A model generated the notes under the pieces. That model had not been told where the DNA came from, did no database searches, and was given only the letters and a program-made list of their open reading frames with translations. Positions 17,488 to 25,231 of a DNA stretch of 30,080 nt are shown in pieces (position 1 is the first letter of the stretch; each line of letters starts with the position of its first letter). The position numbers and the translations under genes are program-made. This DNA comes from Prevotella sp. UBA4268 (GTDB lineage Bacteria; Bacteroidota; Bacteroidia; Bacteroidales; Bacteroidaceae), in NCBI GenBank assembly GCA_002395135.1, contig DGWC01000049.1, positions 1 to 30,080 on the forward strand. The letters run 5' to 3'.

Positions 17488-17678
17488 GATTTCGTTTTTG
17501 TTACGTTATCCAAGACATATTGCTCAATAGTCTCACAATCACCACCAAGAGAAACAAGAGCAAACTCCTATTATTGCAGACGCAGATTTCCCAAATTTAG
17601 GAGTGATTAATGGAAAACCGTGAGACATATAGCGAATGTCTGCGCCTCTCATGTTCTGACAACTTAAAAACAGGAATT
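17488..17678 (+). other. Long, possibly structured 5' leader of the lipoprotein gene
   Basis: Between the predicted start of transcription and ATG 17679 there are three pairs of complementary segments. GTCTCAC (17530-17536) pairs with GTGAGAC (17620-17626), ACTCCTA (17564-17570) with TAGGAGT (17598-17604), and GCAGAC (17576-17581) with GTCTGC (17638-17643). The first two can nest; the third would compete with the second, as in a switchable leader. An ATG at 17610 is in frame with the gene and could give a 23-residue N-terminal extension, but that would bury the lipoprotein signal. No known riboswitch class is recognised. Confidence 0.35.
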
Positions 17679-18344
17679 ATGAAGAAATATTATTTGGTGG
17701 CAGTGCTATTCTACTTCTGTCTGTCTGGGTGCATCAACTTCAACCCGAACAAAGAGAAAAATAGCGAAGACAATGTTGAAGATACAGAGGTTGTTACCGA
17801 CCCGAATGACGATGCTGCCATGGAAAACAGCAACCACTTGAAGTTTAAGGGTGTTCCCATCGACGGAAAACTCAAGGAGTTTGTTTCGAGGATGAAGCGC
17901 AAGAATTTCAAAAGCCTCGGCAATGAAGACGGCGTTGAGATTTTGCAGGGCGAATTCGCGGGATACAAAGAATGTGTCATTTATGTTTCCACTCTCGATA
18001 ACAAGGACTTGGTTTCGCAGATTTCCGTTGAATTTCCAGATCAAGATACGTGGGAATATCTTTATGGCGATTACAAGAATCTGAAAGGCTTACTGACCGA
18101 GAAATATGGACAGCCTTCTGAAGTTACAGAAAAGTTCCAAGAAGAGTTTATTGAGGATGACAATGAGCGTATACATGCTGTCGAGATGGACATGTGCAAG
18201 TACGAGACTCGCTTCAAGACCGATAAGGGCGAAATCATTCTCTGGATAGAGCATGAGAGCACTATGTCATGCTTCGTAGCCCTCTGCTATAAGGACAGAA
18301 TCAACGATGGTATTATTAAGGACATAGAAAAAGACGATTTATAA
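17679..18344 (+). CDS. Predicted lipoprotein of unknown function
   Basis: I do not recognise the family. The 221-aa product starts with MKKYYLVAVLFYFCLSGC, a clear lipoprotein signal with Cys18 as the lipidation site, followed by an acidic linker rich in Asn, Glu and Asp (about 25-48). The folded part (about 50-221) has KFKGVPIDGKLKEFVSRMKRK, LQGEFAGYKECVIYVSTL and a YKNLKGLLTEKYGQPSEV segment, a pattern I have the impression recurs in uncharacterised Bacteroidetes proteins. An in-frame ATG at 17610 is open but would place 23 residues before the signal peptide. The stop codon is followed directly by the ATG of the DUF805 gene, so the two are translated from one transcript and may work together at the envelope. 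Confidence 0.85.
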   Translation: MKKYYLVAVLFYFCLSGCINFNPNKEKNSEDNVEDTEVVTDPNDDAAMENSNHLKFKGVPIDGKLKEFVSRMKRKNFKSLGNEDGVEILQGEFAGYKECVIYVSTLDNKDLVSQISVEFPDQDTWEYLYGDYKNLKGLLTEKYGQPSEVTEKFQEEFIEDDNERIHAVEMDMCKYETRFKTDKGEIILWIEHESTMSCFVALCYKDRINDGIIKDIEKDDL

Positions 18345-18839
18345 ATGGATCATTTAATAGCCACGCCGTCACTCGGCTTTTCCGAAGCCGTCAACAAAGC
18401 GGCAAGCAATATCCTGAAATTTGAGGGTCGTTCTCGCCAATCTGAATATTGGTGGACAATGGTTATTGTCTATCTTGTCAGCATAGCCCTCACGCCGCTG
18501 GCAGGATTCGTGCTGAGTTTGCTCACAATCCCCCTTACATTCCGTCGGCTGCACGACACTGGGCGCAGCGGATGGTGGTGGGGAGGCAGTGCTATTCTGC
18601 AAGCCATCGCTATAGTCCTATTTATCTACGACATTACAATGGCCTACCTCAATGCCGACAACATTCATGGATACGGTGACGAAATCATGTGGGCATTTTT
18701 ACTCAAATACACTGTGCTTTCCGTGCTTATCATCATCTATAAGATAGTCTTGTTGGTTTTGTACTGCATCGATAGTGAGCCATACGAAAACGACTATGGA
18801 GAATCAATCAAGTACATCATCCAAGAAGATAATCAATAA
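18345..18839 (+). CDS. DUF805 family inner-membrane protein
   Basis: This is a 164-aa integral membrane protein with three to four predicted helices (about 34-60, 80-101 and 118-145). The DUF805 signature is plain: FEGRSRQSEYWW before the first helix and LTFRRLHDTGRSGWWW after it. Members are widespread in bacteria and their biochemical role is not established; some sit beside phage, stress or envelope genes. The ATG follows the preceding lipoprotein stop with no spacer, suggesting translational coupling. The C-terminus is acidic and polar (DSEPYENDYGESIKYIIQEDNQ). No terminator is seen directly after the gene. Confidence 0.9.
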   Translation: MDHLIATPSLGFSEAVNKAASNILKFEGRSRQSEYWWTMVIVYLVSIALTPLAGFVLSLLTIPLTFRRLHDTGRSGWWWGGSAILQAIAIVLFIYDITMAYLNADNIHGYGDEIMWAFLLKYTVLSVLIIIYKIVLLVLYCIDSEPYENDYGESIKYIIQEDNQ

Positions 18840-18881
18840 GACATATTCCTCTACGTGCCACAAATCGCCTTTTTTTGACAA

Positions 18882-19254
18882 TTATACCAATGCATTGGTT
18901 TTCTCAATCCATTCGCTCACGCTCATGACGAAGTTTGGCAAACCAGCCTGCATTATAAAGTGGTCAAATTCGACCACTTTATAATTGGGGTTATGAATCA
19001 TTCCAAGGTTCCAATAATCTTTGTCCATATAAGACAAACCGTTATTTTTGTGTTCTGAACCGTTATCGTTGCCATAGGTTAGTGCTTTTGTAGAATATGT
19101 GTGCAAATGTTGCATGATTCATGATATTAAAGAAAAAAGGGTACGAAAATCCCTCATGGCATTTGTACTCTAATATATTCTGAGCGATTTTCTGTCTCCG
19201 CTCCAGCGAATCGGGAAAGCGATAGTTTATGTTGGCAGAGCGGTGTTTGCACAT
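18882..19254 (-). pseudogene. Possible gene remnant(s) in two frames
   Basis: Two minus-strand frames overlap here. The frame at 18882-19115 encodes about 77 residues ending KVVEFDHFIMQAGLPNFVMSVSEWIEKTNALV, which looks like natural protein and faintly resembles the last strand and helix of an alpha/beta hydrolase (HFIM...V..WI). The frame at 19063-19254 encodes SANINYRFPDSLERRQKIAQNILEYKCHEGF and also has believable composition. They are in different frames and neither has a promoter or a full-length domain. I read this as the decayed tail of one or two lost genes. A genuine small gene of 77 residues is the alternative. Confidence 0.35.
18952..18985. repeat. Perfect 14-bp inverted repeat, 6-nt loop
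   Basis: ATTATAAAGTGGTC (18952-18965) and its exact reverse complement (18972-18985) flank AAATTC. It lies inside the remnant coding frame at 18882-19115. Neither side is followed by a T-run, so it is not a standard terminator. Its centre and arms could form a hairpin in RNA or a protein-binding palindrome in DNA. Confidence 0.7.
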
Positions 19255-19323
19255 AAAATTGTCATAATAAATCCAAATTAAAGGCTCTCATACGGGCGAT
19301 GATGGGCACGAACTATCAATTGG

Positions 19324-19382
19324 GTGCGTAATACGCGAATTACGAGGCACTTTTTGCAATTGATTGATTAATAACCAATTGC
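19324..19382. repeat. Two adjacent inverted repeats bordering the 22-bp array
   Basis: CGTAAT/ATTACG (19327-19332 and 19339-19344), extended by GTG/CAC with a small bulge, is followed by TTTTT at 19351 and could act as a weak plus-strand terminator for the DUF805 transcript. Immediately next is GCAATTG (19356-19362) paired with CAATTGC (19376-19382) around a 13-nt loop. Both end a few bases before the periodic array begins. Confidence 0.4.
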
Positions 19383-19386
19383 AGCG

Positions 19387-19540
19387 AAAACACGTTTTTC
19401 TTGAACGAAGAAATCAAATGTTTGCTGTAAAAAACATAGGTTTTGGGTTGCAAAAACATAGGTTTTAAGGCACGAAACCATAGGTTTTGTACAACAAAAA
19501 CATAGTTTTTGAAGAGTGAAAGCATAGGTTTTGTCCAGAG
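19387..19540. repeat. Array of seven 22-bp units with near-palindromic core (five well conserved)
   Basis: The core CATAGGTTTT or a one-base variant starts at 19435, 19457, 19479, 19501 and 19523, exactly 22 bp apart. Units beginning at 19431, 19453, 19475, 19497 and 19519 share AAAACATAGGTTTT with at most one change, while the last 8 bp of each unit differ freely. Two decayed units at 19387 (AAAACACGTTTTTC) and 19409 keep the phase. The 14-bp core is almost its own reverse complement (AAAACnTAnGTTTT). The period is too short for CRISPR and is not a multiple of three, so it is not coding. A spacing of two DNA turns would put all cores on one helix face. Confidence 0.85.
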
Positions 19541-19833
19541 AAAGATGCATTACGATAATGAATCTTTACGTTTTTGCATTTTCAACACCCGTTTTGCCCA
19601 AAAACAATTTCTATTTCAAAGAAAAGTGGCGGCATCATTTTGTCGTGATTTTTCCATATTATCGACATGCTTTTTGTTAGCAAAAGAGGCGATAACGAGA
19701 CAAGGGCTGCAGAGCAGAATGAGTGGGCATGACGAGATGCCCGGTAGAGTTCGCAATAGGCGAAGAAGGCAGTAAAAATGTGAAAAAGCGAATGAAATCG
19801 GGGATAAGATGATGATAATAAAAAAAAAATGCG
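19541..19833. other. Intergenic region upstream of carB, no credible gene
   Basis: Nearly 300 bp between the 22-bp array and the carB promoter. Open frames exist on both strands, but their residues look random and none has a promoter or domain. A short hairpin GGGCAT/ATGCCC spans 19725-19742 with loop GACGAG. The stretch from about 19760 to 19829 is purine-rich on the plus strand. It may be part of a longer interspersed element together with the array, which only a genome-wide comparison could show. Confidence 0.5.
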
Positions 19834-19841
19834 TAACTTTG
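19834..19841 (+). promoter_or_regulatory. -7 box of the carB promoter
   Basis: TAACTTTG matches TAnnTTTG and lies 41 bp before ATG 19883; the leader would be about 35 nt. The -33 position is A-rich and lacks TTTG. The box overlaps the start of the longer open frame (ATG 19829), which supports initiation at 19883. Confidence 0.6.
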
Positions 19842-19882
19842 CACGGATAAATTGGAACATACAATCTACAAACAGGATAAAC

Positions 19883-22800
19883 ATGAAGAATAAGTTGAGT
19901 AAAGTGCTGGTATTAGGTTCCGGCGCTTTGAAAATCGGACAGGCCGGAGAGTTCGACTATTCCGGCTCACAAGCACTGAAAGCGCTACGTGAAGAAGGCA
20001 TCTCATCTGTGCTTGTCAACCCTAACATTGCAACCATTCAGACATCCGAAGGAATTGCCGACAAGGTGTATTTCCAACCGGTGAACACGCATTTCGTCAC
20101 CGAAATCATCAAGAAGGAGCGCCCCGACGGCATCCTCTTGGCCTTTGGCGGACAGACGGCACTGAACTGCGGAACTGAACTTTACCAGAAAGGCATACTC
20201 AAGGAATATGGCGTGGAGGTGCTCGGCACATCGGTAGAGGCCATTATGAACACTGAAGACCGCGACCTGTTTGTGAAGAAACTAAGCGAGGTGGACTTGA
20301 AAGTGCCAGTGAGCCACGCCGTGGAGAACATGGACGACGCACTGAAGGCCGCACGCGAAATTGGCTATCCCATTATGATTCGCTCTGCCTATGCACTGGG
20401 TGGACTGGGATCGGGCATCTGCCCCAACGAGGAGAAATTCATCGAGTTGGCAGAGAGCGCTTTCACCTTTGCACCGCAGATCCTTGTTGAGGAGAGCCTT
20501 AAAGGATGGAAGGAAATAGAGTTCGAATGCATCCGCGATGCCAACGACCGGTGCTTCACCGTGGCCTCCATGGAGAATTTCGACCCATTAGGAATCCACA
20601 CAGGTGAGAGTATCGTGGTGGCTCCGACATGCTCGCTGACCGAGGAGCAGGTGAAGATGCTGCAGGAAATCACTATCCGCTGCGTGAAACACCTGGGCAT
20701 CGTGGGCGAATGCAACATCCAGTTTGCCTTCAATGCCGTGACCAACGACTACCGAATCATTGAAATCAACGCCCGTCTGAGCCGCTCATCGGCACTGGCA
20801 TCCAAGGCAACGGGCTATCCGCTGGCTTTCGTGGCTGCCAAGATAGCACTGGGCTACACGCTCGACCAGATTGGCGAGATGGGAACCACCTCTTCTGCCT
20901 ATGTGGCACCGAGCCTTGACTACATGATATGTAAGATTCCGCGCTGGGATCTCACCAAGTTTGCCGGCGTGAGCCGCCTGATTGGCTCGTCGATGAAGTC
21001 TGTTGGCGAAATCATGTCTATCGGCCGGTCGTTTGAAGAGATGATTCAGAAGGGCCTGCGCATGATTGGACAAGGCATGCACGGGTTTGTAGGCAACGAC
21101 CATACCAAGTTCGACAACTTGGACGAAGAACTTGAAAACCCCACCGATCTGCGCATTTTCGCCATTGCACAGGCGTTGGAAGAGGGCTATAGCGTGGAGC
21201 GCATCGAGGAACTGACCAAGATTGACGTGTGGTTCCTGGAGCGTCTGAAGCATATTGTTGACCTGAAGCGCGAACTGCTGGTCTATAATTCGCTGGAAGA
21301 ACTGCCCGACGAGTTGCTGCTTGAGGTGAAACGCGCCGGATTCTCCGACTTCCAGATTGCACGTTTCGTGCTGAAACCCCACGAGGGAAACATGGAGAAG
21401 CAGAACCTCGAAGTACGCCGCTACCGCAAACAGAAAGGCATCCTGCCGAGCGTGAAGCGCATTCCGACGGTGGCCAGCGAGCATCCGGAACTGACAAACT
21501 ATCTGTATTTCACATATACGCATACTCCCGCATTTGCAGAAGAGAGCGAAAAGACGTATGTGGCCAAGCACGACATCGACTATTACAAGAACGAAAAGTC
21601 GGTGGTGGTGCTCGGTTCGGGAGCCTATCGCATCGGTTCGAGCGTGGAATTCGACTGGTGCTCGGTGAACGCTATTAACACGGCGCGCAAACTGGGCTAC
21701 AAGTCAATCATGATTAACTATAATCCTGAGACCGTTTCTACCGACTATGACATGTGCGACCGTCTCTATTTCGACGAACTTTCGCTGGAGCGCGTGCTCG
21801 ATGTCATCGATCTGGAAGAGCCCCGCGGCGTCATCGTCAGCGTGGGCGGACAGATTCCCAACAACCTTGCCATGAAACTGCACCGGCAGGGTGTTCCCGT
21901 TTTGGGCACGTCGCCCGTAGATATCGACCGCGCGGAGAACCGCGACAAGTTCTCGGCCATGCTCGACAAACTGGGCATTGACCAGCCTGCCTGGCGCGCA
22001 CTCACGTCTTTCGACGATGTGAAAGAGTTTGTCAACAAGGTGGGCTATCCCGTACTGGTGCGCCCGTCGTATGTGCTTTCCGGCGCTGCCATGAACGTGT
22101 GCTACGACGATGAGGAACTTCACCGCTTCCTGAACATGGCCACCGAGGTGTCGAAAGAGTTCCCCGTGGTGGTCAGCCAGTTCATGCAAGACACCAAGGA
22201 GATTGAGTTTGATGCCGTGGCCGACAAGGGCGAGGTGGTGGAATATGCCATTTCAGAGCACGTGGAATATGCTGGTGTCCACTCGGGTGATGCCACCATG
22301 GTGTTCCCGGCACAGCATATCTATTTCTCAACCATCCGGCAAATCAAGAAAATATCCAGGAAGATTGCCAAGGAACTGAACATCAGCGGACCTTTCAACA
22401 TCCAGTTCCTGGCCAAGAACCGACAGGTGCGCGTCATCGAATGCAACCTACGCGCCAGCCGCTCCTTCCCCTTCGTGTCGAAGATTCTGAAGCGCAACTT
22501 CATTGAAACAGCCACGAAGATTATGCTCGATGCCCCCTATTCAAAGCCCGACAAGAGCGAATTCGACATCGACCGCATCGGCGTGAAGGCCAGCCAGTTC
22601 TCATTTGCCCGTTTGCAGAATGCCGATCCCGTCCTGGGAGTGGACATGAGTTCAACCGGCGAGGTGGGTTGTCTGGGCGACGACCTCAACGAAGCCCTCA
22701 TCAACGCGCTCATCGCCACGGGCTATCGCATCCCCAAGAAGAGCGTGCTGATATCTTCGGGTGGCGTGAAAGGCAAGGTGGACCTGCTGGAACCTGTGCG

Positions 22801-23143
22801 CGAACTGGCCAAGAACGGCTATGACATCTATGCAACAAGCGGAACGGCCAAGTTCTTCAATGAAAACGGCGTGGAGGCAACGGTAGTGGCATGGCCCGAC
22901 GAGCACGGCAGCAACAACGTGATGGACATGATTGCCGACCACAAATTTGAACTCATCATCAACGTGCCGAAGAACCACACCAAGCGAGAACTGACCAACG
23001 GCTACCGCATACGCCGCGGTGCCATCGACCATAACATACCGCTTATGACCAATACACGACTGGCCAAGGCTTTCATCCAGGCTTTCTGCGACCTGAAGGA
23101 GGAAGACATCAAGGTGAAGAGTTGGCAGGAGTATAACAGTTAA
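19883..23143 (+). CDS. carB: Carbamoyl-phosphate synthase large subunit
   Basis: This subunit makes carbamoyl phosphate from ammonia (supplied by the small subunit from glutamine), bicarbonate and two ATP, for pyrimidine and arginine synthesis in the cytoplasm. The 1086-aa protein has the expected order: first pre-ATP-grasp start VLVLGSGALKIGQAGEFDYSGSQA, ATP-grasp 1 (about 120-390), oligomerisation region, second half starting VVVLGSGAYRIGSSVEFDW, ATP-grasp 2 (about 670-860), and a C-terminal MGS-like allosteric domain (about 940-1075). Length is close to the usual 1070-1080. ATG 19883 (MKNKLSKVLVLGSG) is chosen because the longer frame from 19829 starts before the -7 box. Unusually, carA is not next door: upstream lie remnants and a repeat array. 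Confidence 0.98.
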   Translation: MKNKLSKVLVLGSGALKIGQAGEFDYSGSQALKALREEGISSVLVNPNIATIQTSEGIADKVYFQPVNTHFVTEIIKKERPDGILLAFGGQTALNCGTELYQKGILKEYGVEVLGTSVEAIMNTEDRDLFVKKLSEVDLKVPVSHAVENMDDALKAAREIGYPIMIRSAYALGGLGSGICPNEEKFIELAESAFTFAPQILVEESLKGWKEIEFECIRDANDRCFTVASMENFDPLGIHTGESIVVAPTCSLTEEQVKMLQEITIRCVKHLGIVGECNIQFAFNAVTNDYRIIEINARLSRSSALASKATGYPLAFVAAKIALGYTLDQIGEMGTTSSAYVAPSLDYMICKIPRWDLTKFAGVSRLIGSSMKSVGEIMSIGRSFEEMIQKGLRMIGQGMHGFVGNDHTKFDNLDEELENPTDLRIFAIAQALEEGYSVERIEELTKIDVWFLERLKHIVDLKRELLVYNSLEELPDELLLEVKRAGFSDFQIARFVLKPHEGNMEKQNLEVRRYRKQKGILPSVKRIPTVASEHPELTNYLYFTYTHTPAFAEESEKTYVAKHDIDYYKNEKSVVVLGSGAYRIGSSVEFDWCSVNAINTARKLGYKSIMINYNPETVSTDYDMCDRLYFDELSLERVLDVIDLEEPRGVIVSVGGQIPNNLAMKLHRQGVPVLGTSPVDIDRAENRDKFSAMLDKLGIDQPAWRALTSFDDVKEFVNKVGYPVLVRPSYVLSGAAMNVCYDDEELHRFLNMATEVSKEFPVVVSQFMQDTKEIEFDAVADKGEVVEYAISEHVEYAGVHSGDATMVFPAQHIYFSTIRQIKKISRKIAKELNISGPFNIQFLAKNRQVRVIECNLRASRSFPFVSKILKRNFIETATKIMLDAPYSKPDKSEFDIDRIGVKASQFSFARLQNADPVLGVDMSSTGEVGCLGDDLNEALINALIATGYRIPKKSVLISSGGVKGKVDLLEPVRELAKNGYDIYATSGTAKFFNENGVEATVVAWPDEHGSNNVMDMIADHKFELIINVPKNHTKRELTNGYRIRRGAIDHNIPLMTNTRLAKAFIQAFCDLKEEDIKVKSWQEYNS

Positions 23144-23193
23144 GAGCAGAACGGACAGGTATATAAACTTACGATAGTGACGGTTTAGAGATC

Positions 23194-23201
23194 AGGAAGG
23201 A
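23194..23201 (+). promoter_or_regulatory. Shine-Dalgarno-like site of rlmN
   Basis: AGGAAGGA lies 6 nt before ATG 23208. The 64-nt gap after carB has no obvious -7 box or hairpin, so rlmN may be read from the carB promoter. Confidence 0.4.
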
Positions 23202-23207
23202 AGAAAG

Positions 23208-24269
23208 ATGACAGACGGAAAGACTGAACTGTTGGGCATGACTCTCTTCGAACTGAAAGAGGTGGCAAAGAGCATCGGTATGCCTGCCTTCGCTGGCGGA
23301 CAGATGGCAAAGTGGCTCTATAACCAGCATGCTGACAGCATCGACGACATGACCAACATCTCGAAAGCCAACCGCGACAGGCTGAAAGAGGCCTATACCA
23401 TCGGGAACAGACCTCCTGCAGACTGTCAGGAATCCATGGACGGAACCAAGAAATATCTCTTTCCCGTCACTACCGTAACACCTTCCGCCCAGACATCTGC
23501 AACGAGATATGTAGAGACGGTGTTCATTCCCGACGGCGACAGGGCCACACTCTGCGTGAGTTGTCAGGTGGGATGCAAAATGAACTGTCTGTTTTGTCAG
23601 ACGGGCAAGCAGGGATTTGAGGGAAACCTCACCACTGCCGACATCCTCAACCAGATTTACTCACTGCCGGAACGTGACCAACTGACGAACATCGTGTTCA
23701 TGGGACAAGGCGAACCCATGGACAATCTCGACCATGTGATGCGCGCCACCGAAGTGCTAACTGCAGATTACGGCTACGCATGGAGCCCGAAACGCATCAC
23801 GGTGAGCAGTGTTGGGGTGAAAAACAAACTGAAACGCTTCCTCGATGAGAGCAATTGCCACGTCGCCATCAGCATGCACAGCCCCATTCCAGCACAAAGA
23901 GCGGAACTGATGCCTGCTGAACGAGGCATGGGAATAGAGGAAGTGGTGGAATTGCTGCGCAACTACGACTTCACCCACCAGCGGCGGCTGTCATTCGAAT
24001 ACATCGTATTCAAAGGGGTGAACGACTCACTGGCTCATGCAAAGGCCATCATCAACCTGCTGAAGGGTCTTGAGTGCCGCATCAACCTGATACGATTCCA
24101 TCAGATTCCGGGCATCTCACTGCACGGGGTTGACGATGCCAAAATGGAACAGTTTCGCGACTATCTCACCCAGCATGGTGTGTTCAGCACCATAAGAGCC
24201 AGCCGCGGGCAGGACATCTATGCGGCCTGCGGCCTGTTGTCAACAGCAAAGAAGGCCCAACAGCAATGA
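23208..24269 (+). CDS. rlmN: Dual-specificity 23S rRNA A2503 / tRNA A37 C2-methyltransferase (radical SAM)
   Basis: RlmN methylates C2 of adenine 2503 in 23S rRNA and A37 in some tRNAs, tuning translation accuracy. The 353-aa protein has the radical-SAM cluster CxxxCxxC as CKMNCLFC (Cys123, 127, 130) and the SAM-binding FMGQGEPMDN (about 164-173). Its methyl-carrying cysteine is near the C-terminus in AACGLL (Cys341). The N-terminal accessory domain (MTLFELKEVAKSIG...GGQMAKWLYNQ) is also typical. It starts 64 nt after carB and ends with an ATGA overlap with the next gene. A Cfr-type resistance enzyme is unlikely given the RlmN-like N-terminal domain and housekeeping context. Confidence 0.96.
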   Translation: MTDGKTELLGMTLFELKEVAKSIGMPAFAGGQMAKWLYNQHADSIDDMTNISKANRDRLKEAYTIGNRPPADCQESMDGTKKYLFPVTTVTPSAQTSATRYVETVFIPDGDRATLCVSCQVGCKMNCLFCQTGKQGFEGNLTTADILNQIYSLPERDQLTNIVFMGQGEPMDNLDHVMRATEVLTADYGYAWSPKRITVSSVGVKNKLKRFLDESNCHVAISMHSPIPAQRAELMPAERGMGIEEVVELLRNYDFTHQRRLSFEYIVFKGVNDSLAHAKAIINLLKGLECRINLIRFHQIPGISLHGVDDAKMEQFRDYLTQHGVFSTIRASRGQDIYAACGLLSTAKKAQQQ

Positions 24270-25231
24270 GAAACCTCTGCATTGTGCTGCTTGTGGCCAT
24301 GTGTATGAGTTGCAACCGGCATGCCGGTATGCACAGACATAGCAACGGAAGGCCCTTTTCGGCTGTCGTTATCTCTGATGACACGGTTGCCGCGGGTATC
24401 ATCAAGGGGATATTGGAAACCTCTGTAGCAGGGTTGCCCCAGCAAGAGCCATCATTCGACGTTACTGTTGCACGGGAACTGAACGACGAGACAAGCACGA
24501 TGCGCAACATCGTGGTCGTTAAAACCGACAGCACACAGTTTGCCTCAACGCAAATAAAATATGAAGACCATGCGTACGCCGAGCCGCAACTGCTGATTCT
24601 GGTCACATCGCCATCGGCAGAAAGACTCAGGACCGACATGGAGACCGACGGGGCGAGACTGCTGGAACTGCTTGAAAATGCTGAAATGAACAACGCCACA
24701 CAGCAACTGAGGAAGGATTTCAACAAAGAGCAGACAACGGCTATCAGCCAGATGCTGGGAGTGAACATCCAGGTTCCCAAGGAACTAACGCACAGCAAGC
24801 GGGGCAAGGATTTCATCTGGCTGTCGAACAACGCGGCCTCAGGCATGCAGAATATATGCATCTACACCTTTAAAGACCGCATCGCCGACGGAGAGACATT
24901 CATACGCAAGCGCGACAGCATCATGCACGCCAACATACCAGGAGAGCGCGAGGGCATGTGGATGACAACGGCCAGGGGCAGCGAAACTGTTTTCCGAAAG
25001 GCACAAGACAAAGACACGATGCTGATTGTTAGGGGACTGTGGGAGATGAAGGGTGATATGATGGGCGGTCCTTTCGTGGCTCATGCCATAAACGACATGA
25101 CCAACGGACGCACCATTGTGGCAGAAGCGTTTGTCTACGCGCCAGAATCAGACAAGAGGAACAAGATACGGCAACTGGAGGCCGCTCTATATACATTATT
25201 TATTAATAAGGAGAAAGACGATGGAAAATAG
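24266..25231 (+). CDS. DUF4837 family lipoprotein
   Basis: This is a 321-aa predicted lipoprotein of the Bacteroidetes-specific DUF4837 family; no biochemical function is established. MRNLCIVLLVAMCMSC is a lipoprotein signal with Cys16. The mature part contains FSAVVISDD, PSFDVTVARELNDETSTMRNIVVV, SKRGKDFIWLSNNAASGMQNICIYTF and RGLWEMKGDMMGGPFVAHAI, all typical for the family. The start overlaps the rlmN stop by 4 nt (ATGA) and the 3' end overlaps the pdxA-like start by 11 nt, so it is translationally embedded in the operon. An envelope role is inferred from the signal peptide only. Confidence 0.9.
   Translation: MRNLCIVLLVAMCMSCNRHAGMHRHSNGRPFSAVVISDDTVAAGIIKGILETSVAGLPQQEPSFDVTVARELNDETSTMRNIVVVKTDSTQFASTQIKYEDHAYAEPQLLILVTSPSAERLRTDMETDGARLLELLENAEMNNATQQLRKDFNKEQTTAISQMLGVNIQVPKELTHSKRGKDFIWLSNNAASGMQNICIYTFKDRIADGETFIRKRDSIMHANIPGEREGMWMTTARGSETVFRKAQDKDTMLIVRGLWEMKGDMMGGPFVAHAINDMTNGRTIVAEAFVYAPESDKRNKIRQLEAALYTLFINKEKDDGK
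25208..25214 (+). promoter_or_regulatory. Shine-Dalgarno-like site fixing the pdxA-like start
   Basis: AAGGAGA lies 6 nt before ATG 25221, inside the end of the DUF4837 gene. The frame is open back to 25116, but residues before 25221 do not belong to the PdxA family, whose N-terminus is MENRKIRVAITHGDTNGIGYEL. Confidence 0.6.

Noticed and set aside
19345..19358. Sigma-54 promoter-like GGCAC...TTGC near the array.
   Set aside because: The distance between GG and GC is 8 bp, not the 10 bp that sigma-54 promoters need.
19387..19540. CRISPR array.
   Set aside because: Units are 22 bp in total with a 14-bp core and 8-bp variable part; CRISPR repeats and spacers are each longer, and no cas gene is present.
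19340..19550. Minus-strand small proteins with repeated KTYVF / QNLCF segments over the 22-bp array.
   Set aside because: A 22-bp period rotates through all frames, so the peptide repeats are a by-product of the DNA repeat; no promoter or stable domain.
19582..19884. A 100-codon minus-strand frame between the array and carB.
   Set aside because: Overlaps the carB promoter and start, composition looks random, and no start signal is seen.
20786..21571. A 261-codon minus-strand frame opposite carB.
   Set aside because: Shadow of carB, with no recognisable domain and no promoter.
23208..24269. Cfr-type antibiotic-resistance methyltransferase.
   Set aside because: The N-terminal domain, length and housekeeping operon fit RlmN; nothing suggests a mobile resistance gene.
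25116..25220. Upstream extension of the pdxA-like frame.
   Set aside because: It overlaps the DUF4837 coding sequence; ATG 25221 has a good Shine-Dalgarno site and the family N-terminus.
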